Assembly (NCBI RefSeq): GCF_900176515.1
Contig: NZ_FWXV01000005.1
Coordinates: 653,234 to 717,233, forward strand
Direction: 5' to 3'
Origin: Kibdelosporangium aridum
Lineage (GTDB): Bacteria > Actinomycetota > Actinomycetes > Mycobacteriales > Pseudonocardiaceae
Length of the DNA stretch: 64,000 nt
Positions 16,994 through 25,201 of this stretch are shown one piece after another; position 1 is the stretch's first letter; the number at the start of each line of letters is the position of its first letter. The notes under the pieces were generated by a model, which was not told the origin of the DNA, did no database searches, and saw nothing but the letters and a program-made list of their open reading frames with translations. The position numbers and the translations under genes were made by a program.

Positions 16994-19167
16994 TGCCCAG
17001 CAGGGTTGACGGCCCGCTGAAAGTCACCGGCCGGGCCAAGTACGGCGCGGACAACGTCGTGCCGGGCACAGTGCACGGCTATGTCGTGGTGAGCACGATC
17101 GCCCACGGCGAGATCACGGCCATGGACGTCACCGCGGCCAGGAACGCGCCCGGCGTGATCGCCGTGTACACCCCGCTCGAGCCACTGGTGATGCAGCCGG
17201 TCCAGATGCCGATGTTCGGCGGCGAGTGGTGGGTTCCTTTGCAGGACAAGGAAGTCATCTACCACGGCCAGCCGATCGGTTTCGTGGTCGCGGAAACGTT
17301 CGAACAGGCACGGGACGCGGCGATGACCATCGAGGTCACGTACGCCGAGCGGCCCGCGGCGACCTCGATCGAGGACGGCATGGACACCGCCGAGATGGCG
17401 CCGGTGCCGCCGCGGAACGCCCCGCCCGAGATCACCGCGCTCGCCGACGGTGTGGAGTCCATTGAGGACGCATTGGCGGCGAGTCCGGTCGTCGTCGAGG
17501 GCACGTACTCGACCGCGACGCAGCACCATGTCGCGATGGAGCCGCATTCGGCTGTCGCCGTCTGGGACGCCGATGGCCTGACTGTCTACACCGGAAACCA
17601 GGCAGCCATGTTCCCGGCCGCGCAACTGGCCCAGGCGCTGGGCGTGGAGGAAGCGCGAGTCCGGGTGGTGAACCCGTTCGTCGGTGGAGCGTTCGGTGGC
17701 AAGGCGTTCGCGTCCGCTCCCGCGTTCCTTGCCGCAGCGGCGGCGCGAGACCTGGACCGACCGGTCAAGTCGGCGCTGACCAGGGAACAGGTCTTCACCG
17801 CCACCGCGGGCCGGGCCGGGACCATCCAGAAGGTCGCGCTCGGTGCGGAGCGGGACGGCACGCTGATCGCGGTCCGGCACGACTCGTGGTCCAGCACCGG
17901 CCTCGACCGGGCTTTCACCGAACCGACCTCGCACTCCACGTCACCTGAGTGGTACGCCACCCAGAACCTGGCCATCACCCAGCGGCGGGTACCGCTGAAC
18001 GTCCCGCCGGTGACCTTCATGCGGGCGCCGGGTGAGGCACCAGGGTCGTTCGCGTTGGAAAGTGCGATGGACGAACTGGCCATCGCACTGGACATGGACC
18101 CGATCGAGCTGCGTCTGCGGAACAACTCGACCGGGCCGAGCGGGCACGATCTGAAGTGGTCCAGCAAGTACCTCGACGAGTGCTACCGGATCGGCGCGGA
18201 CCGCTTCGGCTGGGCGAGCCGTTCGCCGGGTGGTCGTGAGGACGGCGACTGGCTGGTCGGAATGGGCATGGCCACGGCCATGTTCCCGGCGGGCCGATTC
18301 CCGACGACGATCAGGATCACGTTCCGGGACGACGACACCGCGGAGGTCGCGACCGGCGGTGCCGACCCTGGCACCGGCCTGTTGACCGTGATGGGTTTGA
18401 TCGGCGCCGAATCGCTGGACATCGGGCCTGACCAGGTCAAGCCGCTGCTCGGTGACTCGGTACTGCCGCCGGGCGGCATGTCCGGCGGGTCGACCGCCAC
18501 GGCGAGCGTGAGCTCGGCGATCATGATCGCCGCTGCCCAGGCGATCGACGAGTTGACCGCACTGGCGACGTCCGCCGGGGCGCCGTTCGAAGGACAGGAA
18601 GTGTCCTATGAGGACGGACGGGTGGTCGCCGGCGGCCGGTCGATGACGTTCGGCGAGTTGCTGCGGGCGACGAACCGCATGTCGATCTCCGCGACCGGGT
18701 CGTCGGCGCCGGGTGAGGAGACGACCAAGCACTCGTTCAGCTCGTTCGGTGCCCAGTTCGTCGAGGTCCGCGTGCACAAGTGGACCCGTGAAGCCCGGGT
18801 GTCCCGGATGCTCGGCGTGTTCGACGCGGGCCGGATCATCAACGAGAAGGTGGCACGCAGCCAGATCATGGGCGGCATGATCTGGGGCATCTCGGCGGCG
18901 CTGCACGAGAGCCTCGACATCGAGGCGAACGGCCGGTTCGCCAACGCCGACCTGGCCGGCTATCTGGTGCCGGTGAACGCGGACATCCCGGAGGTGGATG
19001 TCCACTTCGTCCAGTACCCGGACACGCTGCACAACCCGTCCGGGGCCAAGGGAGTCGGCGAGATCGGGGTCGTCGGCATGGCGGCGGCCGTGGCGAACGC
19101 GATCTACAACGCCACCGGCATCCGCGTGCGGCACATCCCGATCATGATCGAGGATCTGCTGGACTGA
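16993..19167 (+). CDS. Aldehyde oxidoreductase, molybdenum-cofactor subunit (PaoC/YagR type)
   Basis: This 724-residue catalytic subunit opens with SRVDGPLKVTGRAKYGADN, the usual start of the aldehyde oxidase/xanthine dehydrogenase a/b hammerhead domain. Molybdopterin-binding segments include FVGGAFGGKAF and GGSTATASVSS. The active-site Glu is in GAKGVGEIGVVGM near the C-terminus. The length matches PaoC (about 730). By analogy it oxidises aromatic aldehydes to acids. No cofactor-insertion chaperone (PaoD/XdhC) gene is adjacent. It starts by TGATG overlap with the FAD subunit gene and its end overlaps the convergent gene by 26 bases. Confidence 0.93.
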   Translation: MPSRVDGPLKVTGRAKYGADNVVPGTVHGYVVVSTIAHGEITAMDVTAARNAPGVIAVYTPLEPLVMQPVQMPMFGGEWWVPLQDKEVIYHGQPIGFVVAETFEQARDAAMTIEVTYAERPAATSIEDGMDTAEMAPVPPRNAPPEITALADGVESIEDALAASPVVVEGTYSTATQHHVAMEPHSAVAVWDADGLTVYTGNQAAMFPAAQLAQALGVEEARVRVVNPFVGGAFGGKAFASAPAFLAAAAARDLDRPVKSALTREQVFTATAGRAGTIQKVALGAERDGTLIAVRHDSWSSTGLDRAFTEPTSHSTSPEWYATQNLAITQRRVPLNVPPVTFMRAPGEAPGSFALESAMDELAIALDMDPIELRLRNNSTGPSGHDLKWSSKYLDECYRIGADRFGWASRSPGGREDGDWLVGMGMATAMFPAGRFPTTIRITFRDDDTAEVATGGADPGTGLLTVMGLIGAESLDIGPDQVKPLLGDSVLPPGGMSGGSTATASVSSAIMIAAAQAIDELTALATSAGAPFEGQEVSYEDGRVVAGGRSMTFGELLRATNRMSISATGSSAPGEETTKHSFSSFGAQFVEVRVHKWTREARVSRMLGVFDAGRIINEKVARSQIMGGMIWGISAALHESLDIEANGRFANADLAGYLVPVNADIPEVDVHFVQYPDTLHNPSGAKGVGEIGVVGMAAAVANAIYNATGIRVRHIPIMIEDLLD

Positions 19168-20728
19168 CGCTCTTGATGTGGGTGAACTCCATCCCGATCA
19201 TCGCGGCCGCGATGATCGGGATGGTGGCCCACGACGGGAACGCCACACCACGGGCCAGATAACCGGGCCGGAACTTCGCGTTGAACCGGTAGAGCGACTC
19301 GACCTGGATCAACGGGTCGAGCCGGTGCATCGCCCAATAGCCGAGCTTCGCGAGGCCGGTGCGCTCATCGCCCGCGTCGATCAACGTACGGAACGCGGCG
19401 AAGTTCAGCGAGACGGTCTGGACATTGTGGACACGCGCGTACGTCACCAGGTCGACGATCATGCGCTCGTTCAAGCCGTTGGGGCCGTGACGGTCTCTGC
19501 GCATCGAGTCGAGCGACAGCGCCGGGCCTGCGGGAGCGTAGCGCTGGAAGCCGACCACATGGTCACAGTCACGGGCGATCACCAGAACACAGTCCGGATG
19601 CGCTCCGGTGAGCAGCTCGTCCAGGATCATCGAGAACCCGCGTTCCCGTGACCCGTTGAGCCACTGGGCAGACACGTCGGCGAGTTCCGCGCGAAGCTCA
19701 GGAGACAGTTCGTCCTCACGCACGACAGTCGTCGTCACGCCCGCGTTGTACGTGCGCTGGACCGCCTGGCGGACATTGCGCATCTCCCGTCCGTCCAGGG
19801 AAAAGCGGGTGACGTCCAGGATGACCTCGTCGCCGATGCCCACAGTACGCAGGCCATGCCGATGCCACAGCGGCGCGAGCTCGTCGCGCATCCCCAGCAC
19901 GGCCGGGCGCCAACCGGATCGTTGGCAGAGCCGGACGAACTCGTTGACGGCGTCTGCAAAGGAACCGGAGGAGCCCACTGGATCCCCACCCACCACAGCG
20001 ACACCGAACAGTACCCGGTATCCCAGCACTGCGCGGCCATCGCGGCTGAAGACGTAAGCCTTGTCGCGGCGAAGCATGAACGGGGCCAGCGTGTCCGCCG
20101 ACGGATGCGCGACCAGATCCTTCACGCGGTCACGCGTCGCCTCGTCGCCAGGCTTCGGCGCAGGTGCGGGCGCCAGCAACACAGCCAACGCGACGCTCAC
20201 GCCGAGCACGATCAACGAGCCGAGGTCCAGTTGCAGCTCGCGGTGTCCGTGGACGATGCCGTCGTAGATCCCGCCAACTGCCAGGACTGCCAAGCTGGAC
20301 ACCGTGGCGCCACGAATTCGCGCTGGGTCTGGCACAGCGGGAAACGACGAGCGCCGTATGGCGAGCGTCACGCCGCCGATCACGAGCAGCAGAGCGAGTA
20401 AACTGCGTCCCGCGGCGAGAACTCCGCACGCTGCCAACACGAGCGCGATCCAGTACGCGGCCTTTCTGCGTCGCAGCAACCCATGCGCCACGACAAGCAG
20501 CACGATCGCGAAGAACCCGCAGTGCAACCTGCCGTAGTGGGTCATCACGTGCGCCGCGGGCCGGACCCAGCTCGGCAACGCCACCTGGACAGCGGACAAC
20601 GCCGCGACAACCCCGAAACCCGCCGCAACAAGACCAAACGGCCATACCTGACGGCGTGCTTTCCTGCCGCCCGGCACGGCCAGACTGCGTGGCCGGTCGA
20701 GCACCCCTGTGGAAACCCGCACCAGCAA
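19142..20728 (-). CDS. Lysylphosphatidylglycerol synthase-like membrane protein (DUF2156)
   Basis: This 528-residue protein has a membrane domain of about six segments (residues 28-190) and a cytoplasmic GNAT-fold DUF2156 domain (about 215-500), the LPG-synthetase part of MprF. Typical blocks are YRVLFGVAVVGGDPVGSSGSF, RNVRQAVQRTYNAGV, VGFQRYAPAGPALSLDSMRRD and LVTYARVHNVQTVSLNFAAF. MprF-type enzymes transfer an amino acid from aminoacyl-tRNA to phosphatidylglycerol, which lowers sensitivity to cationic peptides. The reduced membrane part suggests a synthase without the full flippase. The aminoacyl donor is unknown. The C-terminus ends in a hydrophobic stretch (SWATIPIIAAAMIGM). Confidence 0.85.
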   Translation of the reverse strand: MLVRVSTGVLDRPRSLAVPGGRKARRQVWPFGLVAAGFGVVAALSAVQVALPSWVRPAAHVMTHYGRLHCGFFAIVLLVVAHGLLRRRKAAYWIALVLAACGVLAAGRSLLALLLVIGGVTLAIRRSSFPAVPDPARIRGATVSSLAVLAVGGIYDGIVHGHRELQLDLGSLIVLGVSVALAVLLAPAPAPKPGDEATRDRVKDLVAHPSADTLAPFMLRRDKAYVFSRDGRAVLGYRVLFGVAVVGGDPVGSSGSFADAVNEFVRLCQRSGWRPAVLGMRDELAPLWHRHGLRTVGIGDEVILDVTRFSLDGREMRNVRQAVQRTYNAGVTTTVVREDELSPELRAELADVSAQWLNGSRERGFSMILDELLTGAHPDCVLVIARDCDHVVGFQRYAPAGPALSLDSMRRDRHGPNGLNERMIVDLVTYARVHNVQTVSLNFAAFRTLIDAGDERTGLAKLGYWAMHRLDPLIQVESLYRFNAKFRPGYLARGVAFPSWATIPIIAAAMIGMEFTHIKSVSPADPRS

Positions 20729-20770
20729 AGTCTGCCAGACGCCGCACCATTGGCGAATTGTCCTAAATGG

Positions 20771-21937
20771 TCACGGTCGTACCGTGCCGAAGAAGGCCCG
20801 GAGGTCCTCGACGAACAGGTCGGGCTGTTCGAACGCGCCGAAGTGACCGCCCTTCGCGGGCTCGTTCCAGTAACGGATGTCAGTGAACCGTTTCCCGGCC
20901 CATCGCCGGGACGGCCGCTGGATCTCCTTGGGGAACACCGAACACCCGGTCGGCACGTCGATGGTCTCGGTCACAGTCCCGGTGATCCACTCGTCCACGT
21001 CACGGATGCTTTCCCAGTACAGCCGGGCGGAGGAGGCGCCAGTGCCGGGCAGCCAGTAGAACATCAGGTTGTCCAGCAACGCGTCCTTGCTGAAGATGTT
21101 CTCCGGATGGCCGTCGCAGTCGGTCCACGCCCAGAACTTCTCGACGATCCACGCGCACAGCATCGCAGGGGAGTCGACCAGTCCATAGCCGACCGTCTGC
21201 GGCCGGGTCGCGTGCACCCGCGAGTACCCCGATTCCCACTCAGCGGCGTACTCCAACGTCGCGAGGGCGGCTCGCTCCCGGTCGGTCAAATCGTCCACTG
21301 TGTCCGGATCGGGCGGTGCGAGCGGTGGGACGAGGTGCATGCCGATCAGGCTTTCCGGGTGCAGCCTGGCGATTTCGGCCGACACGCTCGTGCCCCAGTC
21401 GCCGCCGGCTGCCCCGAACTTCTCGTAGCCCAATCGTCGCATGAGGACAGTCCAGGCCTCGGCGATCTTCCCGATGCCCCATCCGCGCCCGGCCGGGCGG
21501 TCGCTGAAGCCGAAGCCAGGCAGGGTCGGACAGACGACGTGGAACGCGTCCTTGGCTTGGCCGCCGTGCGCGACCGGGTCGGCCAACGGCCCGATCACCT
21601 CCTCGAACTCGATGATCGAGCCGGGCCAGCCGTGCGTGAGCACCAACGGCACCGCGTCCGGCTCCGGCGAGCGGACGTGCAGGAAGTGAATACCAAGGCC
21701 GTCGATGTCCGTGCGGTACTGCGGTATCGCGTTCAGCCTCGCCTCGGTCGCCCGCCAGTCGTACTGCCCGACCCAGTACTCGCAGAGCTCGCGCAGGTAG
21801 TTCAGCGGAACACCTTGCGACCAGTCGTCGACCGTCTCGCGCTCGGGCCAGCGCGTCGACCTGAGCTTCGTCCTGAGCTCGGTCAGATCCTCCTCGGGAA
21901 CCGCGATACGGAACGGCTCAACCACGCGGCCTGCCAT
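20771..21937 (-). CDS. Epoxide hydrolase (EHN-domain, alpha/beta-hydrolase fold)
   Basis: This 388-residue protein has the N-terminal epoxide hydrolase domain (FRIAVPEEDLTELRTKLRST, then YLRELCEYWVGQYDWR) followed by the hydrolase fold. The oxyanion-hole motif is HGWPGS, and the nucleophile Asp sits in AAGGDWGTSVSAEIA. A catalytic His lies near KGGHFGAFEQPD. It would open epoxides to diols in the cytoplasm. Its start overlaps the end of the upstream flavoprotein gene by 20 bases, so the two are co-transcribed, fitting a reactive-compound clearance role. Confidence 0.93.
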   Translation of the reverse strand: MAGRVVEPFRIAVPEEDLTELRTKLRSTRWPERETVDDWSQGVPLNYLRELCEYWVGQYDWRATEARLNAIPQYRTDIDGLGIHFLHVRSPEPDAVPLVLTHGWPGSIIEFEEVIGPLADPVAHGGQAKDAFHVVCPTLPGFGFSDRPAGRGWGIGKIAEAWTVLMRRLGYEKFGAAGGDWGTSVSAEIARLHPESLIGMHLVPPLAPPDPDTVDDLTDRERAALATLEYAAEWESGYSRVHATRPQTVGYGLVDSPAMLCAWIVEKFWAWTDCDGHPENIFSKDALLDNLMFYWLPGTGASSARLYWESIRDVDEWITGTVTETIDVPTGCSVFPKEIQRPSRRWAGKRFTDIRYWNEPAKGGHFGAFEQPDLFVEDLRAFFGTVRP

Positions 21938-23333
21938 AGGTTTCGAGCAAGCGCAGCCAGATCTCGTTCATCGTCGGGTACGCGGGCACGGCATGCCACA
22001 GCCGGGCGATCGGCACCTGGCCGACAACCGCGAAGGTGGCCGCCTGCAGCAGTTCGCTGACGTCCGGGCCGACGAACGTCACGCCGAGGATGACCGAGCG
22101 ATCCTCGTCGACGACCATCCGCGCCTTGCCCTCGTACCCGTCGGCGTGCACGCTCGCGCCCGCGACGTTGCCGATCTCGTAGTCCACGACGCGGATGTTG
22201 TTGTAGCCCGCCTTCGCCGCGGCGTCCGCCGTGAGACCCACCGACGCCACCTCCGGGTCGGTGAATGTCACCTGGGGCACCGACTCATGGTCGGCGGTCG
22301 CGACGTGCGTACCCCACGGATCAGCGGACACCGGCTTACCCTTCGCACGTGCCGCGATGACGTCACCCGCCGCCCTGGCCTGGTACTTGCCTTGGTGGGT
22401 GAGCAGAGCCCGGTGGTTGACGTCACCGACGGCGTACAACCAGTCGAAGCCGGGGACCAGGAGTGTGTCGTCGGTTTCCAGCCACTTGCCCGGCGTCAGG
22501 CCCACGGTTTCCAGGCCGATGTCCTGGGTCCGCGGGGTCCGGCCGGTCGCCACGAGGACCTCGCTCGCCGTGATCACCGAACCGTCACCGGTCTCGACCA
22601 CAACGCCGTTTTCGTTGCGCTGCACGCGTTTGGTCTCGGTGTTGAGCAGCACCGTCGCGCCGAGATCACGCAGTGCCTTGGTGACCATCTCGCCGGCGAA
22701 CGGTTCCATTCCGCTGAGCAAGCCGCCGCGGGAGATCAACGTGACGGTCGTGTCGAACCCGGCGTACGCGGTGGCCATCTCGGTCGCGACCACGCCGCCT
22801 CCGATGATGACGAGGCCGTCCGGCGTCTGCCGGGCGCTGGTGGCGTCACGGCTCGTCCACGGTTTCGCGGCGCGCAGGCCGTCGATGTCCGGGATGAACG
22901 CGTCCGAACCCGTGGCGATCGCGACGGCGTGCTGGGCTGTCAGCACGGTCTCGGATCTGTCCGACGCGGTGACCGTGACCTCCTTGGTGCCGGTCAGCCG
23001 GCCGAACCCGCGCACGAGCGTGATGCCCGCGCTCGCTACCCACTCAGCCTGACTGTCGTCGTTCCAGTCGTGGGTGAAGGAGTTGCGGCGAGCAAGGACG
23101 GCCTGCACGTCCAGCTTTCCGGTCACGGCCTCGGCGGCGCCGGGAACGTGCTGAACCGCGCGCAGGACAGCACCGGAGCGCAACAGCGCCTTCGACGGCA
23201 TGCATGCCCAGTACGAGCACTCACCGCCGACGAGCTCATGCTCGACGAGGGCGACGGTCAGCCCACCCTGAACGGCACGGTCAGCGACGTTCTCGCCGAC
23301 CGCTCCGGCGCCCAACACGATGAGGTCGTACAC
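21918..23333 (-). CDS. FAD/NAD(P)-dependent disulfide oxidoreductase
   Basis: This 471-residue member of the class I pyridine nucleotide-disulfide family (lipoamide dehydrogenase, mercuric reductase) opens with LIVLGAGAVGENVADRA, an FAD-binding Rossmann motif. The redox-active pair is in GGECSYWACMPSKALLR (Cys-X4-Cys). The NAD(P)-binding motif is VIIGGGVVATEMATAYAGF, and the dimerisation domain follows from about residue 350. The residues at the usual catalytic His-Glu near the C-terminus (HAVPAYPTMNEIW) include His and Glu. The electron acceptor is unknown. It heads or continues an operon with the epoxide hydrolase (20-base overlap). Confidence 0.9.
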   Translation of the reverse strand: MYDLIVLGAGAVGENVADRAVQGGLTVALVEHELVGGECSYWACMPSKALLRSGAVLRAVQHVPGAAEAVTGKLDVQAVLARRNSFTHDWNDDSQAEWVASAGITLVRGFGRLTGTKEVTVTASDRSETVLTAQHAVAIATGSDAFIPDIDGLRAAKPWTSRDATSARQTPDGLVIIGGGVVATEMATAYAGFDTTVTLISRGGLLSGMEPFAGEMVTKALRDLGATVLLNTETKRVQRNENGVVVETGDGSVITASEVLVATGRTPRTQDIGLETVGLTPGKWLETDDTLLVPGFDWLYAVGDVNHRALLTHQGKYQARAAGDVIAARAKGKPVSADPWGTHVATADHESVPQVTFTDPEVASVGLTADAAAKAGYNNIRVVDYEIGNVAGASVHADGYEGKARMVVDEDRSVILGVTFVGPDVSELLQAATFAVVGQVPIARLWHAVPAYPTMNEIWLRLLETYGRPRG

Positions 23334-23348
23334 GTAGCGTCCCTCTTC

Positions 23349-23537
23349 TCAGTCCGACGATCTGACGATCCGGTAGCCGGATTCGCGCAGCGTCTGCGTC
23401 ATGTGCTCCGCGTACCACTCTGGCCATTCCTCGTCGTACTCGCCACCCAGATGTGTTTCCTCGTACTCGCCGTGCGCCGCGGCCGTCTTCTTGAGCACGA
23501 CCAACAGGACGTCGGTCACGTCATCGTCCGGGAGCAC
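23349..23537 (-). CDS. Small conserved hypothetical protein (62 aa)
   Basis: This acidic 62-residue protein, rich in Glu and Trp, has the block EETHLGGEYDEEWPEWYAEHMTQTL, split here as EETHLGGEYDEE and WPEWYAEHMTQTL. Similar short proteins seem familiar from actinobacteria, often beside glyoxalase-fold genes, but no function is known to me. It overlaps the VOC gene upstream by 17 bases and precedes the flavoprotein gene by 15, so it looks like a true operon member and not a shadow frame. It has no signal peptide or membrane segment. Confidence 0.7.
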   Translation of the reverse strand: MLPDDDVTDVLLVVLKKTAAAHGEYEETHLGGEYDEEWPEWYAEHMTQTLRESGYRIVRSSD

Positions 23538-23967
23538 GGACTTTCACCTCCTGCAGGACCCAGCCGTTGCCGTCGGGGTCGCTGAAGGAGGCAAATGAAC
23601 CGTAGTCGGCACGCGCCGGATGCGGGCCACTGACACGGTTGCCGGTGCCCGCGTGGTGGAACACACCGTCAGCGTCGTGGAAGACCTCGGAGATGTCGAG
23701 GCCCAGCCCGGCCAGCTCGTCGCGGGCCGCCACGATGTCGTCGACGACCAGATGCAGGCCCTGGACCGATCCCGGTTCGGCGGTCGTGACACCGTCACCG
23801 AAGATGATCGAGCACTCCGAGCCGGGCGGGGTCAGCTGCACCACCCGGAACTCCTTGTCGCTCACCGGGAAGTCGGCGTCCAGCCGGAAGCCCAGTCCCT
23901 CGTAGAACGCCTTGGCGACGTCCACATCGGACACCGGCAGCACCAGAACCTCGAGTTTCAGCTTCAT
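23521..23967 (-). CDS. VOC/glyoxalase-family protein
   Basis: This 148-residue protein has the vicinal oxygen chelate fold, with two beta-alpha-beta-beta-beta repeats. The first opens KLEVLVLPVSDVDVAKAFYEGLGFRL, given here as LPVSDVDVAKAFYEGLGFRL. The second ends YGSFASFSDPDGNGWVLQEV. The SDPDGNGWVLQE end is typical of glyoxalase/bleomycin-resistance/dioxygenase relatives. It is too general to name a substrate. It starts an apparent minus-strand operon with the small protein, the flavoprotein and the epoxide hydrolase, all consistent with reactive-metabolite handling. It is divergent from a TetR gene. Confidence 0.88.
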   Translation of the reverse strand: MKLKLEVLVLPVSDVDVAKAFYEGLGFRLDADFPVSDKEFRVVQLTPPGSECSIIFGDGVTTAEPGSVQGLHLVVDDIVAARDELAGLGLDISEVFHDADGVFHHAGTGNRVSGPHPARADYGSFASFSDPDGNGWVLQEVKVRAPGR

Positions 23968-24063
23968 GGCTGATCAGGATTCTCGGTCCGCCCTGGCCGT
24001 CGCAAACCCACGAAATGGCCGTTGACCTGCGGCATCAACAATCCGGCACTATGCCGTGCACTC

Positions 24064-24083
24064 TGTACCTACTAGTATGTACA
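24064..24083. promoter_or_regulatory. 20-bp near-perfect palindrome (TetR operator)
   Basis: The element TGTACCTACT/AGTATGTACA is palindromic at 18 of 20 positions around the central ACTAGT. It lies just before the TetR coding region and could cover the start of transcription. It probably autoregulates the TetR-tautomerase operon and may also act on the divergent VOC gene. Confidence 0.75.
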
Positions 24084-24091
24084 CTGCGGTT

Positions 24092-24652
24092 GTGGACACC
24101 AGGGAACGGCTGATCGAGAGCACTCGCGAACTGTTGTGGGAACGCGGCTACGTCGGGACGAGCCCGAAAGCGATCCAGGCGCGCGCGGGTGCGGGCCAGG
24201 GCAGCATGTACCACCACTTCAGCGGCAAGCCTGACCTGGCCCTCGCCGCGATCAGCCGGAACGCCGAGGAGTTGCGGAACCGGGCCGAGGCCGCTTTCAG
24301 CCAGCGAGGCACGGCGTTGGACCGGATCACGACCTACCTGCGGCGAGAACGGGACGCGCTGAAGGGCTGTCCGGTCGGCCGGCTGACGCAGGACCCTGAC
24401 GTGATGGCCGACGAGGCCCTGCGAAAGCCGGTGGAAGTCACGTTCGCCTGGTTGACCGATCGGATCGCGGCGCTGCTTGCCGAAGATCTCGATTCCCGAT
24501 TGGACCCTCGGGCGACGGCGACCGCGTTGGTCGCGGTTCTGCAAGGCGGTTACGTGCTGGCGCGGGCCGCCGGATCGGCCGACGTGTATGCCCATGCCAT
24601 CGACGGTGCCCTCGGTCTGCTTGCTGCTCATGTCTCCGCGGAAAGGAACTGA
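24092..24652 (+). CDS. TetR-family regulator
   Basis: This protein has about 186 residues from the GTG of VDTRERLIESTRELLWERGY; an ATG five codons earlier (24077) is an alternative, but it lies inside the palindromic operator. The helix-turn-helix is SPKAIQARAGAGQGSMYHHF. The C-terminal domain contains LKGCPVGRLTQDPDVMADEA, a type seen in TetR proteins that sense reactive small molecules. It is followed by a tautomerase gene only two bases after the stop, so it likely controls that gene and itself through the 24064-24083 palindrome. No good ribosome-binding site precedes either start; a leaderless or very short leader is possible. Confidence 0.87.
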   Translation: MDTRERLIESTRELLWERGYVGTSPKAIQARAGAGQGSMYHHFSGKPDLALAAISRNAEELRNRAEAAFSQRGTALDRITTYLRRERDALKGCPVGRLTQDPDVMADEALRKPVEVTFAWLTDRIAALLAEDLDSRLDPRATATALVAVLQGGYVLARAAGSADVYAHAIDGALGLLAAHVSAERN

Positions 24653-24653
24653 C

Positions 24654-25040
24654 GTGCCGTTCGTCCGGATTGACGCGTTACACGCCGACAATGACCGACT
24701 CGAGGCGCTCGGACGAGCTGTCCACGAGGCGATGGTGGATGCGATCGGCATCCCGGCCGACGATGTGTTCCAGGTTCTGACAAGCCACGACGGTGTTCGC
24801 AGCATGATCCGCTACGACAGTGGCTATCTTGGCGTGCAACGGGATGACGGCATCGTCTTCGTCTCCGTCACGTTCCGGTCCGGCCGGACGACCGAGCAGA
24901 AGGTGGCGCTGTACAAGCGGATCGCCGAACTCGCCGAGAAGTACGCCGACGTCGAACCGCGCAACGTGGTGGTGAATCTCGTTGAAAACCAGTCAACGGA
25001 TTGGTCGTTCGGCAACGGAGTCGCGCAGTACATCACGTGA
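24654..25040 (+). CDS. Tautomerase-superfamily protein
   Basis: This 128-residue protein starts with GTG, giving Met-Pro-Phe-Val. After Met removal, Pro would be the catalytic N-terminal base of the 4-oxalocrotonate tautomerase/MIF superfamily. A ribosome-binding site (GGAAAGGAAC) lies within the end of the TetR gene, and only one base separates the two genes. Further blocks are GRAVHEAMVDAIGIPADDVF and DGIVFVSVTFRSGRTTEQK. At this length it is of the longer, fused type. It may isomerise enol/keto or dehalogenate small unsaturated acids; the substrate is unknown. Confidence 0.88.
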   Translation: MPFVRIDALHADNDRLEALGRAVHEAMVDAIGIPADDVFQVLTSHDGVRSMIRYDSGYLGVQRDDGIVFVSVTFRSGRTTEQKVALYKRIAELAEKYADVEPRNVVVNLVENQSTDWSFGNGVAQYIT

Positions 25041-25201
25041 GGCGCGTGGCATACTTCTGCCACCTTGGCCCGAAATGTCCAGTTTGGACTGACATCGATG
25101 TCGGCAGGAGAAATTCTTGTCCACTTTGTCGTCTTGACCTTGACGCCTGCGCCGCAGAAGCTACCTGGCAACGTTGTCAGGGGATCTGATCGGAGCTCGC
25201 A

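Noticed and set aside
25105..25130. Imperfect AGAAATTCT palindrome before the GH2 gene, possibly a CsnR-like box
   Set aside because: The match to the chitosanase-type operator remembered for actinomycetes is too weak to claim.
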